Assembly: GCF_000376565.1 (NCBI RefSeq)
Contig: NZ_BARG01000033.1
Location: 298,467 to 362,466 of the forward strand
Length of the DNA stretch: 64,000 nucleotides
Origin: Streptomyces hokutonensis
Lineage (GTDB): Bacteria; Actinomycetota; Actinomycetes; Streptomycetales; Streptomycetaceae
Reading direction: 5' to 3'
In this document: positions 1 to 9,089 of the stretch, piece by piece
How the letters are laid out: each line of letters begins with the position of its first letter
Position numbering within the stretch: the first letter of the stretch is position 1
Made by a program: the position numbers and the translations under genes
The notes under the pieces: model-generated
The model's input: only the letters and a program-made list of their open reading frames with translations
The model's database searches: none
What the model was told of the DNA's origin: nothing

Positions 1-813
1 CAGCGCCATGGTGGTGAGGTGGTCCCCGGCCGTCTCGTCGACGAAGCGCTCGCCCGTCGTGTCGAACAGCAGGGCGTGCTCGCTGTAGTAGAGCGCCAGG
101 TCCACGAAGCGCGCCGGGTCCGCCGGCGAGACACCGGCCGGCATCAGATGGCCGTAGAACCCCGCGTCCTTCTTGCCGAACGCGGCGCCCGCGGCACGGC
201 CCAGCGTCAGGCCGTCGCCCCGGCTGTGCGGGTTGGCCCGCAGCCCGATGTCGGCGGCCCGGGGGTGGATGTGCTCGGCGCGCAGGTCCGGATCGCCCTG
301 GAAGCCGCCGGTCGCGAGCAGTGTCCAGGTGGCCCCGATACGGCGCGGAGTTCCGTCCGGGAGCAGGACGTCCGCACCCTTGACCGCCCCGCCCTCCGTC
401 ACGAGGGACTTGGTCCAGGTGCCGGTCAGCACCTCCTGGCCCCGGTCGCGGATCAGTCGCTCGCACGTGTCGAGGTAGTGGTTCGTGTCGAGCTGATGCC
501 CCCGGCCGAAGCCGAGCACCGGCACCGGCGGGCGGCAGTCCACGCCGAGCGACCGGATCCAGGCGACGCCGTCGGCGAACCCGTCCAGCAGGGCGGCGGC
601 CAGTTCCGGGTCGCCGTCCGGGTTGACCCGGCGCATCTCCTCGACGGTCGGGGCCGTCCACACGAAACCGGCGAACCGGGCCGAGCCGCCGGTGCGTTCC
701 GCCTTCTCCACCAGCACCACCGAGCCGCCCTCCGCGGCCACTCGGGCGGCGGCCGAGAGCCCGGCCATGCCGCCGCCGATCACCAGCAGATCCACTGTCT
801 CCGCGTCCGCCAC
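1..813 (-). CDS. FAD-dependent oxidoreductase (KstD/fumarate reductase flavoprotein family), 3' part outside window
   Basis: The gene is read leftwards and runs off the window edge; 271 codons are visible. After a short leader the protein has a dinucleotide-binding Rossmann motif VIGGGMAGLSAA, then VEKAERTGG, as in FAD_binding_2 enzymes such as 3-ketosteroid-1-dehydrogenase and fumarate reductase flavoproteins. A later LLATGG segment fits the same fold. GTG 813 is chosen because AGAGG lies about 11 bases upstream; GTG 822 in the same frame is an alternative. A copy of the shared 11-bp site (859-869) sits 46 bp upstream, so it probably belongs to the catabolic regulon and dehydrogenates a ring or acyl intermediate. 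The substrate cannot be told. Confidence 0.82.
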   Translation of the reverse strand, partial: MADAETVDLLVIGGGMAGLSAAARVAAEGGSVVLVEKAERTGGSARFAGFVWTAPTVEEMRRVNPDGDPELAAALLDGFADGVAWIRSLGVDCRPPVPVLGFGRGHQLDTNHYLDTCERLIRDRGQEVLTGTWTKSLVTEGGAVKGADVLLPDGTPRRIGATWTLLATGGFQGDPDLRAEHIHPRAADIGLRANPHSRGDGLTLGRAAGAAFGKKDAGFYGHLMPAGVSPADPARFVDLALYYSEHALLFDTTGERFVDETAGDHLTTMAL

Positions 814-858
814 GGGTCCCACCGCCTCTGTGTCGCCGACTGGAATGCGACGCTAATT

Positions 859-869
859 GAACTCACTTC
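859..869. promoter_or_regulatory. Catabolic-regulon operator-like site A
   Basis: The site reads GAACTCACTTC (reverse complement GAAGTGAGTTC). It is one of five near-identical sites at promoters of the 1-17.7 kb island. It lies just upstream of the leftward flavoprotein gene. The binding protein is inferred to be the TetR regulator at 11571. Confidence 0.6.
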
Positions 870-941
870 TGTAGTCGAGAGGGTGGACGACGGAGGATGT
901 GGTGGTGCGGGTTTCGGCCGCGCGGGCCGTAGTCGGGTGCG

Positions 942-2015
942 TCAGTCGGGTACGAGGACCGCGCGCCCCCGTACGGCGCCGGACCGTAGCCTCTCGATCG
1001 CCTCCGCCGCGTTCGACAGCGCGAACCGCTCGACGCCGACCTTCAGCGCGCCCTTCCGTGCCAGGGCGGCGACCGCCTCCAGCTCGGGCAGCGTCCCCCA
1101 GAACGGCAGCGAGATCCGGGTCCCGGGCGGAAGCGCGCCGGGTTTGCGTACGGCCAGCTCTCCGCCGCCGCTGCCCACCACGGCCAGCTCTCCGCCCGCC
1201 CGCAGCACCGCCACCGCGAGCTGCAGGCTGGACCGGCTGCCGACGAAGTCGAGCACCGCCACCGCCCCGGCGCCGCCCGTCCGGTCCCGCAGGACTCGCG
1301 CGGTGTCGGCCCGCGACAGCGTCCCGAAGTGGGCGCCGCACTCCTCCGCGAGGGCGAGCGCCTCCTCGCGCACGTCCACGGCCAGGATCCGCGCGGCCGT
1401 CGTGGCACGCAGGATCTGCACGGCCAGATGTCCCAGGCCGCCGATGCCGAGGACCACCACATGGGCGGTCGCGCCCTCGCTCAGGGCGTGCCGGACCATG
1501 GTCACGGCGTGGTGCGCGGTCAGCCCGGCGTCCGACAGGGGCGCCGCCTGGACGGGGTCCAGGTCGCCCACCGGGACCAGCAGTCGCCCGGACGGCACGA
1601 GCAGCAGGTCCGCCATTCCGCCGTCGCGCCCGAGCCCCGCTCCCGTGCCGACACGGTCGGTGTCCAGCGCCGGTCGCCGGTCGCAGTAGTTCTCCGCCCC
1701 GGCCGCGCAGCGCGCACAACTCCCGCAGCCCCAGGGGCCGTAGACGATCACGCGCTCGCCGACCGCCGGTCCGGTCGCCAGCGGGCCGCGGTGCAGCACC
1801 CGGCCCGCGACCTCGTGTCCGAGGGTGAACGGGAGCCGGTAGGGGAGGGCTCCCGGCCGGGCGTCGATGACATGGAGGTCCGACCGGCAGAGGCCGGCCG
1901 CCTCCACCTCGATCAGGACCTCCTCGTTCGTGGGAGTGGGGTGTGCCACCTCGGTGAGGACCGGTGGGCCGCCCCAGCGGGTCAGTCGGACCGCTCTCGC
2001 TGCGCCTGTTGACAT
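942..2015 (-). CDS. Zinc-dependent alcohol dehydrogenase (MDR family)
   Basis: This 357-residue medium-chain dehydrogenase oxidises an alcohol, or reduces a carbonyl, with NAD(P). Catalytic zinc ligands are visible as Cys43 (GLCRSD) and His67-Glu68 (LGHEV). The structural-zinc lobe has Cys97, Cys100, Cys103 and Cys111. The Rossmann motif is GIGGLGHLA. The ATG at 2015 has no clear Shine-Dalgarno sequence. Regulon site B (2037-2047) is only 21 bp upstream, and the gene is divergent from the acyl-CoA dehydrogenase at 2141, so both may share control. A role on a hydroxylated intermediate of the island's pathway is inferred. The substrate is unknown. Confidence 0.9.
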   Translation of the reverse strand: MSTGAARAVRLTRWGGPPVLTEVAHPTPTNEEVLIEVEAAGLCRSDLHVIDARPGALPYRLPFTLGHEVAGRVLHRGPLATGPAVGERVIVYGPWGCGSCARCAAGAENYCDRRPALDTDRVGTGAGLGRDGGMADLLLVPSGRLLVPVGDLDPVQAAPLSDAGLTAHHAVTMVRHALSEGATAHVVVLGIGGLGHLAVQILRATTAARILAVDVREEALALAEECGAHFGTLSRADTARVLRDRTGGAGAVAVLDFVGSRSSLQLAVAVLRAGGELAVVGSGGGELAVRKPGALPPGTRISLPFWGTLPELEAVAALARKGALKVGVERFALSNAAEAIERLRSGAVRGRAVLVPD

Positions 2016-2036
2016 ACATGGGACAGTAACAAAAAT

Positions 2037-2047
2037 GAAGTCAGTTC
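2037..2047. promoter_or_regulatory. Catabolic-regulon operator-like site B
   Basis: The site reads GAAGTCAGTTC between the divergent alcohol dehydrogenase (start 2015) and acyl-CoA dehydrogenase (start 2141). It matches the consensus GAAKTSAGTTC in full. Confidence 0.6.
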
Positions 2048-2060
2048 AGGAGATGGTTGT

Positions 2061-2115
2061 GGCTGGTCGCGCCCACGCGGCGGAGCCGCGAATCGATACA
2101 GCCTCGCGCCCCTCA
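2061..2115 (+). repeat. Dispersed short repeat, copy 1 (in leader of an operon)
   Basis: The unit starts GGCTGGTCGCGCCCACG, carries the small hairpin GCGGC-GGA-GCCGC at 2077-2089, and ends near GCGCCCC. A second copy occurs inverted at 50488-50549. This copy lies between site B and the ribosome binding site of the acyl-CoA dehydrogenase, so it is transcribed in that leader. Confidence 0.75.
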
Positions 2116-2140
2116 AGGAGTTCGAGCCAGGGAGGTTTCG

Positions 2141-3265
2141 GTGATTCGGCTCGATGTTGATCCCGCAGCGCTGTCGGAGACCGATGGGCAGCGCCAACTA
2201 CGTTCAGTTCTACGGGACTTGCTCGGCCAATACTGCGGACCCGTGGGTGTTCGCGCACAGGTCGACAGCCCCCGCGGATTCGACCAGGTGCTGTGGAACC
2301 GGCTCGCCCGTGAGATCGGGGTGCATGGGCTCGCGTTGCCCGAGGAGTACGGGGGTGCTGGGTATACGTACGCCGAACTGGCCGTTGCTCAGGAGGAGTT
2401 GGGGCGCGTGCTGTGTCCCGCGCCCCTGCTGGCCACTGTCGTTCTCGCCGGGCATGCCCTGTTGGTGAGCGGCGATCAACAGGCCTGTGCGCGCTGGCTT
2501 CCGGGTATCGCGTCCGGCGAACTCACGGCCACGGTGGCCGGATTCCTGTATCCCGCCGATGTCACCGCCGAACGCGGCCCCGGCGGCTGGGTGTTGCGTG
2601 GAGACGCCGACTTCGTGCCCGGCGGAGAGGGCGCGGATCTGCTGCTGGTCAAGGCCCGCGCGCCGGACGGGGAGCGGCTGTTCGCCTGCGAGCCGGACGG
2701 GGCGACCTGCGACCGTACGGCTCGGCGGGTCCTCGATCCCACGCGGCGGCAGGCACTCGTGCGATTCCGCGGAGCGCGCGCCGAGCCGGTCGGAGAACCC
2801 GGGCGGGCGGCGGAGGTCGTCGACGCCGTGCTCGACGCCGGCCGAGTGGCCCTCGCGGCCGAGCATGTAGGCGGCAGCGCGCACGCCCTGGACGCCGTGC
2901 TCGCCCATGTCTCGCGGCGGACCCAGTTCGGGCGGGCCATCGGCTCGTTCCAGGCGGTCAAGCACCGGCTGGCCGATCTGCTCGTCGAGATCGAGGGGGC
3001 GCGGTCGGCCTCGGCCTACGCGAGCGCCTGCCTTGCCGCGGGAGCGTCGGAACTGCCGCTCGCCGCGAGCGCCGCGGCGGTCGTGTGCACCGGCGCCCAT
3101 CGGCTCGCCACCACCGAATACGTGCAGCTCCACGGCGGGATCGGCTTCACCTGGGAGCACCCCGCCCATCTGTATCTGCGCCGGGCGCGGGCCGACGAGG
3201 CACTGTTCGGCACGGGCGACGACCACCGGCTGCGCCTGGCCGGACTGCTCGGGCTCGCCCGCTGA
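2141..3265 (+). CDS. Acyl-CoA dehydrogenase, short divergent type (374 aa)
   Basis: This is an FAD acyl-CoA dehydrogenase homologue. The N-terminal helical domain has LALPEEYGGAGY and the C-terminal part has RRTQFGRAIGSFQAVKHRLA and LHGGIGFTWEHPAHLYLRR. The usual C-terminal active-site segment (YEGT or GGSDEIQR type) is replaced by ADEALFG. Such short members often pair with a second dehydrogenase subunit; the 403-residue enzyme at 5686 is the obvious candidate partner (inference). GTG 2141 is chosen because GGAGG (2131-2135) precedes it by five bases. An upstream extension would run through the dispersed repeat and has no family similarity. Confidence 0.88.
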   Translation: MIRLDVDPAALSETDGQRQLRSVLRDLLGQYCGPVGVRAQVDSPRGFDQVLWNRLAREIGVHGLALPEEYGGAGYTYAELAVAQEELGRVLCPAPLLATVVLAGHALLVSGDQQACARWLPGIASGELTATVAGFLYPADVTAERGPGGWVLRGDADFVPGGEGADLLLVKARAPDGERLFACEPDGATCDRTARRVLDPTRRQALVRFRGARAEPVGEPGRAAEVVDAVLDAGRVALAAEHVGGSAHALDAVLAHVSRRTQFGRAIGSFQAVKHRLADLLVEIEGARSASAYASACLAAGASELPLAASAAAVVCTGAHRLATTEYVQLHGGIGFTWEHPAHLYLRRARADEALFGTGDDHRLRLAGLLGLAR

Positions 3266-3326
3266 TCGCTTCCCGGGCGATCGCCTCCCGATCCATTGAC
3301 AGGGGCATCCGTCCGCCCACAGAATC

Positions 3327-3337
3327 GAACTCAATTC
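3327..3337. promoter_or_regulatory. Catabolic-regulon operator-like site C
   Basis: The site reads GAACTCAATTC (reverse complement GAATTGAGTTC) and continues AGTTCAG. It ends 20 bases before the ATG of the crotonase at 3358, so a repressor here would sit over or just after the promoter. Confidence 0.6.
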
Positions 3338-3357
3338 AGTTCAGTTTGGAGGAGCTC

Positions 3358-4146
3358 ATGGCAGTCGAAGACGAGATCCAGTTCGAGCGGGACGGGCAGG
3401 TGGCGCGGGTCTGGCTGAACCGCCCGCACAAGAAGAACTGTGTGACCGTGCCGATCCTCGACCGGCTGGACGAGATCATCACCGAGGTCGACGCGGACCC
3501 CGAACTGCGCGTGCTGGTGCTGCGCGGGCGTGGGAACACGTTCTGCTCCGGGTTCGACCTGGACAGCCTCAAGGCCGACTTCGTGGGCAGGTCCAACGCG
3601 ATCGACGTCGCCGTACTGTCGGCGAAGGTCTGCGACCGGCTCTACTCGATGAAGACCCCGTCCATCGCCGTCCTCGAAGGTCATGTCACCGCGGGCGGCT
3701 TCGAGTTGATGATCTCCTGCGACTTCGCGATCGCCGCGGACGACGCCCTCATCGGCGACTTCCACATCCGCCGCGCCCTGTTCGGCGGCGCCGGCCCCAT
3801 CTACCGCGTGCCGCGCATGATCGGCGTCCGCAAGACCAAGGAGCTGATGCTGACCGGCAAGCTGCTCACGGGGGTCGAGGCCGCCGAGTTCGGTCTCATC
3901 AACTCCTCGGCGCCCGCCGACAAGTTGGACGCCACGGTCGAGGAGTTCGCCGACCAGCTCGTCGACAAGAGCCCGTTCACCATGTGGATCACCAAGATGA
4001 CCATCGACCGGAGCCTCGACGCCGACATCCAGTCGCTGATGGTCATGGAGCACCTCGCGGTCGGGGTGATGCTCAACTCCGAGGACGCGGCGGAGGGCGT
4101 GGCCGCCTTCCTGGAGAAGCGGGAGCCGCAGTGGAAGGGGCGCTGA
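3358..4146 (+). CDS. Enoyl-CoA hydratase/isomerase (crotonase) family protein
   Basis: This 262-residue crotonase acts on a CoA thioester. The oxyanion-hole segments are visible as CSGFDLDSL and GHVTAGGFELMISCD. The glutamate of GGFEL corresponds to the first catalytic Glu of enoyl-CoA hydratase. The position of the second (PEI in canonical enzymes) reads FHI, so a standard two-Glu hydration mechanism is doubtful. The ATG at 3358 follows GGAGG with ideal spacing, and site C lies just upstream. It starts a tightly packed operon that continues with the DUF35 and thiolase-like genes. Confidence 0.9.
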   Translation: MAVEDEIQFERDGQVARVWLNRPHKKNCVTVPILDRLDEIITEVDADPELRVLVLRGRGNTFCSGFDLDSLKADFVGRSNAIDVAVLSAKVCDRLYSMKTPSIAVLEGHVTAGGFELMISCDFAIAADDALIGDFHIRRALFGGAGPIYRVPRMIGVRKTKELMLTGKLLTGVEAAEFGLINSSAPADKLDATVEEFADQLVDKSPFTMWITKMTIDRSLDADIQSLMVMEHLAVGVMLNSEDAAEGVAAFLEKREPQWKGR

Positions 4147-4505
4147 GCGCCGTGCCGTCGGAGACCGGGGGCCGGCTGCGCGGCTCCCGGTGTGCCGACT
4201 GTGCGGTGGCCGTCTACCCGGCCGACCCGGCGTGCCCGCGCTGCGGCGGACCGGCCGAGCCGGTCGCGCTCTCCGGTACGGGCACGCTGTGGACCTGGAC
4301 CGTGCAGCGGTACGCGCCCAAGTCGCCGCCGTACGTCCCGCCCGCCGCCGGATTCGCGCCGTTCACCGTCGGCTATGTCGAACTGGCGGAGGGTGTACGG
4401 GTGTTGGCGGTCCTCGACATCCGGCCCGAGGACGCGGAGATCGGCATGCCGCTGACGATCGCCGCGGGGGACGGGGTGCCGAGGGCCACGGGAGCCGTCG
4501 TATGA
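4131..4505 (+). CDS. DUF35 OB-fold protein with N-terminal zinc ribbon
   Basis: This small protein has a rubredoxin-like zinc ribbon (CADC ... CPRC) followed by an OB-fold that typically binds acyl-CoA (GTGTLWTWTVQ, FTVGYVEL). DUF35 proteins usually partner with thiolase-fold enzymes, as in the Ltp2 aldolase complex of steroid side-chain degradation. The next gene is such an enzyme and starts inside this one's stop codon (ATGA at 4502-4505). GTG 4131 has GGGAG five bases upstream and overlaps the crotonase by 16 bp. GTG 4152 is an in-frame alternative. Confidence 0.85.
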   Translation: MEGALSAVPSETGGRLRGSRCADCAVAVYPADPACPRCGGPAEPVALSGTGTLWTWTVQRYAPKSPPYVPPAAGFAPFTVGYVELAEGVRVLAVLDIRPEDAEIGMPLTIAAGDGVPRATGAVV

Positions 4506-5650
4506 CCGCCGAGGACGTCCTCGTCTGCGGGGCCGGGATCACCTCCTTCGCCCGTACGGAGGAGAGCGGCCGGCAGCTCGCCGTGCGGGCCGTGCGGGAC
4601 GCCCTGGCCGATGCGGGACTGCCGTGGACCCGGGTGCGCGCGGCCTACGGCGGCAGCGACGCGGCCGGGAACGCCGACACCCTGGTCGCCGAACTCGGCC
4701 TGACCGGCGTCCCGTTCACCAATGTGCGCAACGGCTGCGCCACCGGCGGCAGCGCGCTCGTCTCGGCCGTCAACGCGATCCGGTCCGGGGCGGCGGACGT
4801 GGCCCTCGCCGTCGGTTTCGACAAGCATCCGCGCGGCGCCTTCGACCCGCGACCCGCCGACTGGGGGCTCGAGGAGGCCTACGGGCGCGACGGGTTGATG
4901 GTCACCACGCAGTTCTTCGCCATGAAGATCCAGCGGTACATGCACGACCACGGCATCAGCCCGCGCACCCTCGCCCTCGTCGCCGAGAAGGCTTACGCGA
5001 ACGGGGTGTTGAACCCTCGTGCCTGGCGCCGCAAACCGCTCGACGCGACCGAGATCCTCGCGTCGGGCATGGTCAACGACCCGCTCACCCGGTACATGTT
5101 CTGCTCGCCCGGACAGGGTGCGGTCGCCCTCGTGCTGTGCAGCCGTGCGGTGGCCCGCCGACTCGGCGGCACGGCCGTGGCGTTGCGCGCGGCCGTCGTA
5201 CGGACCCGGCGGTTCGGCTCCTTCGAGGTGTTCAGCCCCTGGGCACCGGCCGGGACACCGACGAGCGTGACCGCGGATGCGGCGCAACTCGCCTTCGAGG
5301 AGGCCGGGTTGGGGCCCGGTGACATCGACGTGTGTCAGTTGCAGGACACCGAGAGCGGTGCCGAGGTGATGCACATGGCCGAGTGCGGGTTCTGCGCGCA
5401 CGGCGACCAGGAGTCGCTCATCCCGTTCGGCGCGACCGGCATCGGCGGCTCGCTCCCCGTCAACACCGACGGCGGCTGCATCGCCAACGGCGAGCCCATC
5501 GGCGCCTCCGGACTGCGCCAAGTCCACGAGATCGTGCAGCAGTTGAGGGGCCGGGCGGGCGAACGGCAGGTACCGGGAGATCCCGCGACCGGCTTCACCC
5601 ATGTCTACGGGGCACCCGGCGTCAGCGCCTGCACCGTGCTGACCCGCTGA
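4502..5650 (+). CDS. Thiolase-fold protein (SCP-x/Ltp-like), probable thiolase or retro-aldolase
   Basis: The 382-residue protein has the thiolase nucleophile region NGCATGGSAL with Cys79. Where thiolases carry His in GHPxGASG this protein reads NGEPIGASG, and the C-terminal catalytic Cys motif is replaced by YGAPGVSACT. This pattern, with a preceding DUF35 gene, resembles SCP-x/Ltp2 proteins that cleave carbon-carbon bonds by retro-aldol chemistry instead of CoA thiolysis. Translation is coupled to the DUF35 gene by a 4-bp overlap. Whether it is a true thiolase or an aldolase needs assay. Confidence 0.88.
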   Translation: MTAEDVLVCGAGITSFARTEESGRQLAVRAVRDALADAGLPWTRVRAAYGGSDAAGNADTLVAELGLTGVPFTNVRNGCATGGSALVSAVNAIRSGAADVALAVGFDKHPRGAFDPRPADWGLEEAYGRDGLMVTTQFFAMKIQRYMHDHGISPRTLALVAEKAYANGVLNPRAWRRKPLDATEILASGMVNDPLTRYMFCSPGQGAVALVLCSRAVARRLGGTAVALRAAVVRTRRFGSFEVFSPWAPAGTPTSVTADAAQLAFEEAGLGPGDIDVCQLQDTESGAEVMHMAECGFCAHGDQESLIPFGATGIGGSLPVNTDGGCIANGEPIGASGLRQVHEIVQQLRGRAGERQVPGDPATGFTHVYGAPGVSACTVLTR

Positions 5651-5685
5651 ACCGTACCGCCCCGCTGAAAGGAGGAAGGACCGCC

Positions 5686-6897
5686 ATGGACGGCATACCC
5701 GACCCCGACGAGTTCCGTGCCGACGCCCGGAGCTGGCTGAAGGGCGCGGCGACAGCGCGTGCCGCGCACCGGGAATGGGGCCGCGGCGACGACTCGGTGG
5801 CCGTCTTCGAGAACTGGACCGAGGCCGAGGAACGCGCCCACACCGACCGGACACGGGACTGGGAACGCACCCGGTACGACCAGGGCTGGGGTGCGATCGG
5901 CTGGCCCCCGGAGTACGGAGGGCGCGAACTGCCCGCGTACTACGAGCAGTTGTACCGCGCGGAGGAGGCCGCCTTCGACGTACCGCGCCGTACCGAGATC
6001 TTCCCGGTCACCCGGCAACTCGTGGCACCCGCGATCCGGATCTGGGGCACCGACGAACAGAGACGGCGCTGGCTGCGCCCCATGCTGCGCACCGACGAAC
6101 TCGCCTGCCAGCTGTTCTCCGAGACGGAGGCGGGCTCCGACCTCGCCGCCGTCCGCACCCGGGCCGTGCGGGACGGCGACGGCTGGATCGTCAACGGCCA
6201 CAAGATCTGGACCTCCGGTGCCCGCGTCGCCACCTGGGGTGTCGCCGTCTGCCGCACCGACCCCGAGGCGCCCAGGCACGCGGGCATCACGGTCCTCCTC
6301 GTCCGCATGGACGCACCGGGCGTGACCGTACGGCCCATCCGGCAGATGACCGGCGGCTCCAGCTTCAACGAGGTCTATCTGGACGACGTGTTCGTGCCCG
6401 ACAGCGACCGGCTCGGGCCCGTCGGCGAGGGCTGGCGGGTGACCCTCACCGTGCTCGCCGCGGAGCGCCTCGACTCCGGCGGTCTCGGCCTGGACAACGC
6501 CGACCGGGCCCTCGACCTCGCCCGGCACCTGCCCCGCCCGCTCACCGGAGGCGAACAGCAGCAGGCGGCCGACCTGTTCGCCCGTGCCCTGGTCCAGCGG
6601 CTCATCGCGCTCCGTGTCACGGCGGCCCTGGCCGCCGGCCGCGAACCCGGCGCCGAGGCCTCGGTCGGCAAACTCCACGCCACCGCGACCATGCGCGCCA
6701 CCACCGACCTGGTCCAGCAACTCCTGGGCCCGAGCCTGGCCGCGGACACCGGGGAATGGGGCACCTTCGCCTGGACCGAGCACCTGCTCGGCGCACCCGG
6801 CTACCGCATCGCCGGCGGCAGCGACGAGATCCAGCGCAACATCCTCGCCGAACGCGTACTGGGACTGCCCAAGGAACCGAAGGGAGCGGGACGTTGA
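5686..6897 (+). CDS. Acyl-CoA dehydrogenase (FadE type, 403 aa)
   Basis: This is a full-length FAD acyl-CoA dehydrogenase. Visible motifs are GWPPEYGGRELP, CQLFSETEAGSDLAAVRTRA, VNGHKIWTSGA, and the C-terminal GGSDEIQRNILAERVLGLP. GGAGGAAGG lies six bases before ATG 5686. The protein introduces an alpha,beta double bond into an acyl-CoA. It may act alone or with the short homologue at 2141, as heteromeric dehydrogenases of steroid catabolism do (inference). Its stop codon overlaps the TTG start of the kinase gene. Confidence 0.93.
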   Translation: MDGIPDPDEFRADARSWLKGAATARAAHREWGRGDDSVAVFENWTEAEERAHTDRTRDWERTRYDQGWGAIGWPPEYGGRELPAYYEQLYRAEEAAFDVPRRTEIFPVTRQLVAPAIRIWGTDEQRRRWLRPMLRTDELACQLFSETEAGSDLAAVRTRAVRDGDGWIVNGHKIWTSGARVATWGVAVCRTDPEAPRHAGITVLLVRMDAPGVTVRPIRQMTGGSSFNEVYLDDVFVPDSDRLGPVGEGWRVTLTVLAAERLDSGGLGLDNADRALDLARHLPRPLTGGEQQQAADLFARALVQRLIALRVTAALAAGREPGAEASVGKLHATATMRATTDLVQQLLGPSLAADTGEWGTFAWTEHLLGAPGYRIAGGSDEIQRNILAERVLGLPKEPKGAGR

Positions 6898-7862
6898 CCA
6901 CCACTTCCGAGACGACCGCGCTCACTGCCCGGGTACGCGAACGACTGGCGGAGCATCACCCCGGTCTGCCCGTGGGGGAGTTGCGCACACTGCCCGGTGG
7001 CCATTCGGGGCTCACCTACCGCATCGCGGCGGGACCGGTCTCGTACGTCGTGAAGGCGGTGCCGCCGGGACAGCGGCCCGTCGGCCGCAACGACGTGCTC
7101 CGCCAGGCCCGCGTGCTGCGCGCGCTCGCCGGATCGCCGGTGCCCGTGCCGGGCGTCGTCGCCGTCGACGAAGCCGAACCGGCCTGGTTCGCCATGGAGT
7201 TCGTAGACGGCGAAGCCATCGAGCCCGTCCTCGACGAACACCGACTCGACCCTGGATTGTGCCGCGAACGGATGCTGGCCCTGGCCCCTGTATTGAGCGA
7301 GCTGCATCGGGCCGAGGTGGCGGGCGCTGAACCTCTCCTCCCCACAGGCGAGTTGGAGCGCTGGAACCGCACCATGCGCGCCGTACCGGCGGAACTCCGC
7401 CCAGGCGCCGAGGACGTGCTCGCCGCCCTCGCCACCGCGATCCCCGTCGGCATCGAACCCACCCTCACCCACGGCGACTTCCGGCTCGGCAACGTCCTGT
7501 GCGTCGACGAACAGCCCACCGCCGTCGTCGACTGGGAGATCTGGGGGTACGGCGATCCGCGCATCGACCTCGGGTGGTTCCTCCTCTTCGCCGACCACCG
7601 CAACTTCCCGCTGCTCGGCCGCGCCGTCCCCGGTCTGCCCGGCGAGGACGAACTGCTCGCCGCCTACCTCGACGGCAGGCCCGAACCCCCCGACCTCGAC
7701 TGGTTCCGCGCCCTGGCCCGCACCAAGATGGCCGCGATCATGGGCCACAACCTGCGCCGGCACCGTGAGGGGAAGCACCACGACCCCGACCAGGAGCGAC
7801 TGCCGCCGACGATCGCGGCGATGATCCGCACCGCGCGCGACCTGCTCGCCCGACGGTCCTGA
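6894..7862 (+). CDS. APH-family phosphotransferase, probable 4-hydroxyacyl-CoA kinase
   Basis: The 322-residue protein has the APH/choline-kinase fold. Lys54 (SYVVKAV) is the ATP-binding lysine, HGDFRLGN (His193, Asp195, Asn200) the catalytic loop, and VVDWEIWGYGDPRIDLGW (Asp213) the metal-binding segment. HGDFRL, the DWE segment and the position directly before an ACAD11-like gene match the N-terminal kinase domain of animal ACAD10/ACAD11 and bacterial LvaA of levulinate catabolism. Those enzymes phosphorylate a 4-hydroxyacyl-CoA. Antibiotic resistance is therefore unlikely. TTG 6894 is preceded by GGGAG and overlaps the previous stop. Confidence 0.87.
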   Translation: MTTTSETTALTARVRERLAEHHPGLPVGELRTLPGGHSGLTYRIAAGPVSYVVKAVPPGQRPVGRNDVLRQARVLRALAGSPVPVPGVVAVDEAEPAWFAMEFVDGEAIEPVLDEHRLDPGLCRERMLALAPVLSELHRAEVAGAEPLLPTGELERWNRTMRAVPAELRPGAEDVLAALATAIPVGIEPTLTHGDFRLGNVLCVDEQPTAVVDWEIWGYGDPRIDLGWFLLFADHRNFPLLGRAVPGLPGEDELLAAYLDGRPEPPDLDWFRALARTKMAAIMGHNLRRHREGKHHDPDQERLPPTIAAMIRTARDLLARRS

Positions 7863-7874
7863 AGGAGCGACACC

Positions 7875-9085
<1,211 letters not shown>

Positions 9086-9089
<4 letters not shown>

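Noticed and set aside
2057..2140. N-terminal extension of the acyl-CoA dehydrogenase to 2057
   Set aside because: It would translate the dispersed repeat, and a strong GGAGG precedes GTG 2141.
6894..7862. Aminoglycoside resistance phosphotransferase
   Set aside because: The fold is shared, but the position in an acyl-CoA operon and the match to the ACAD10/11 kinase domain make an acyl-CoA kinase far more likely.
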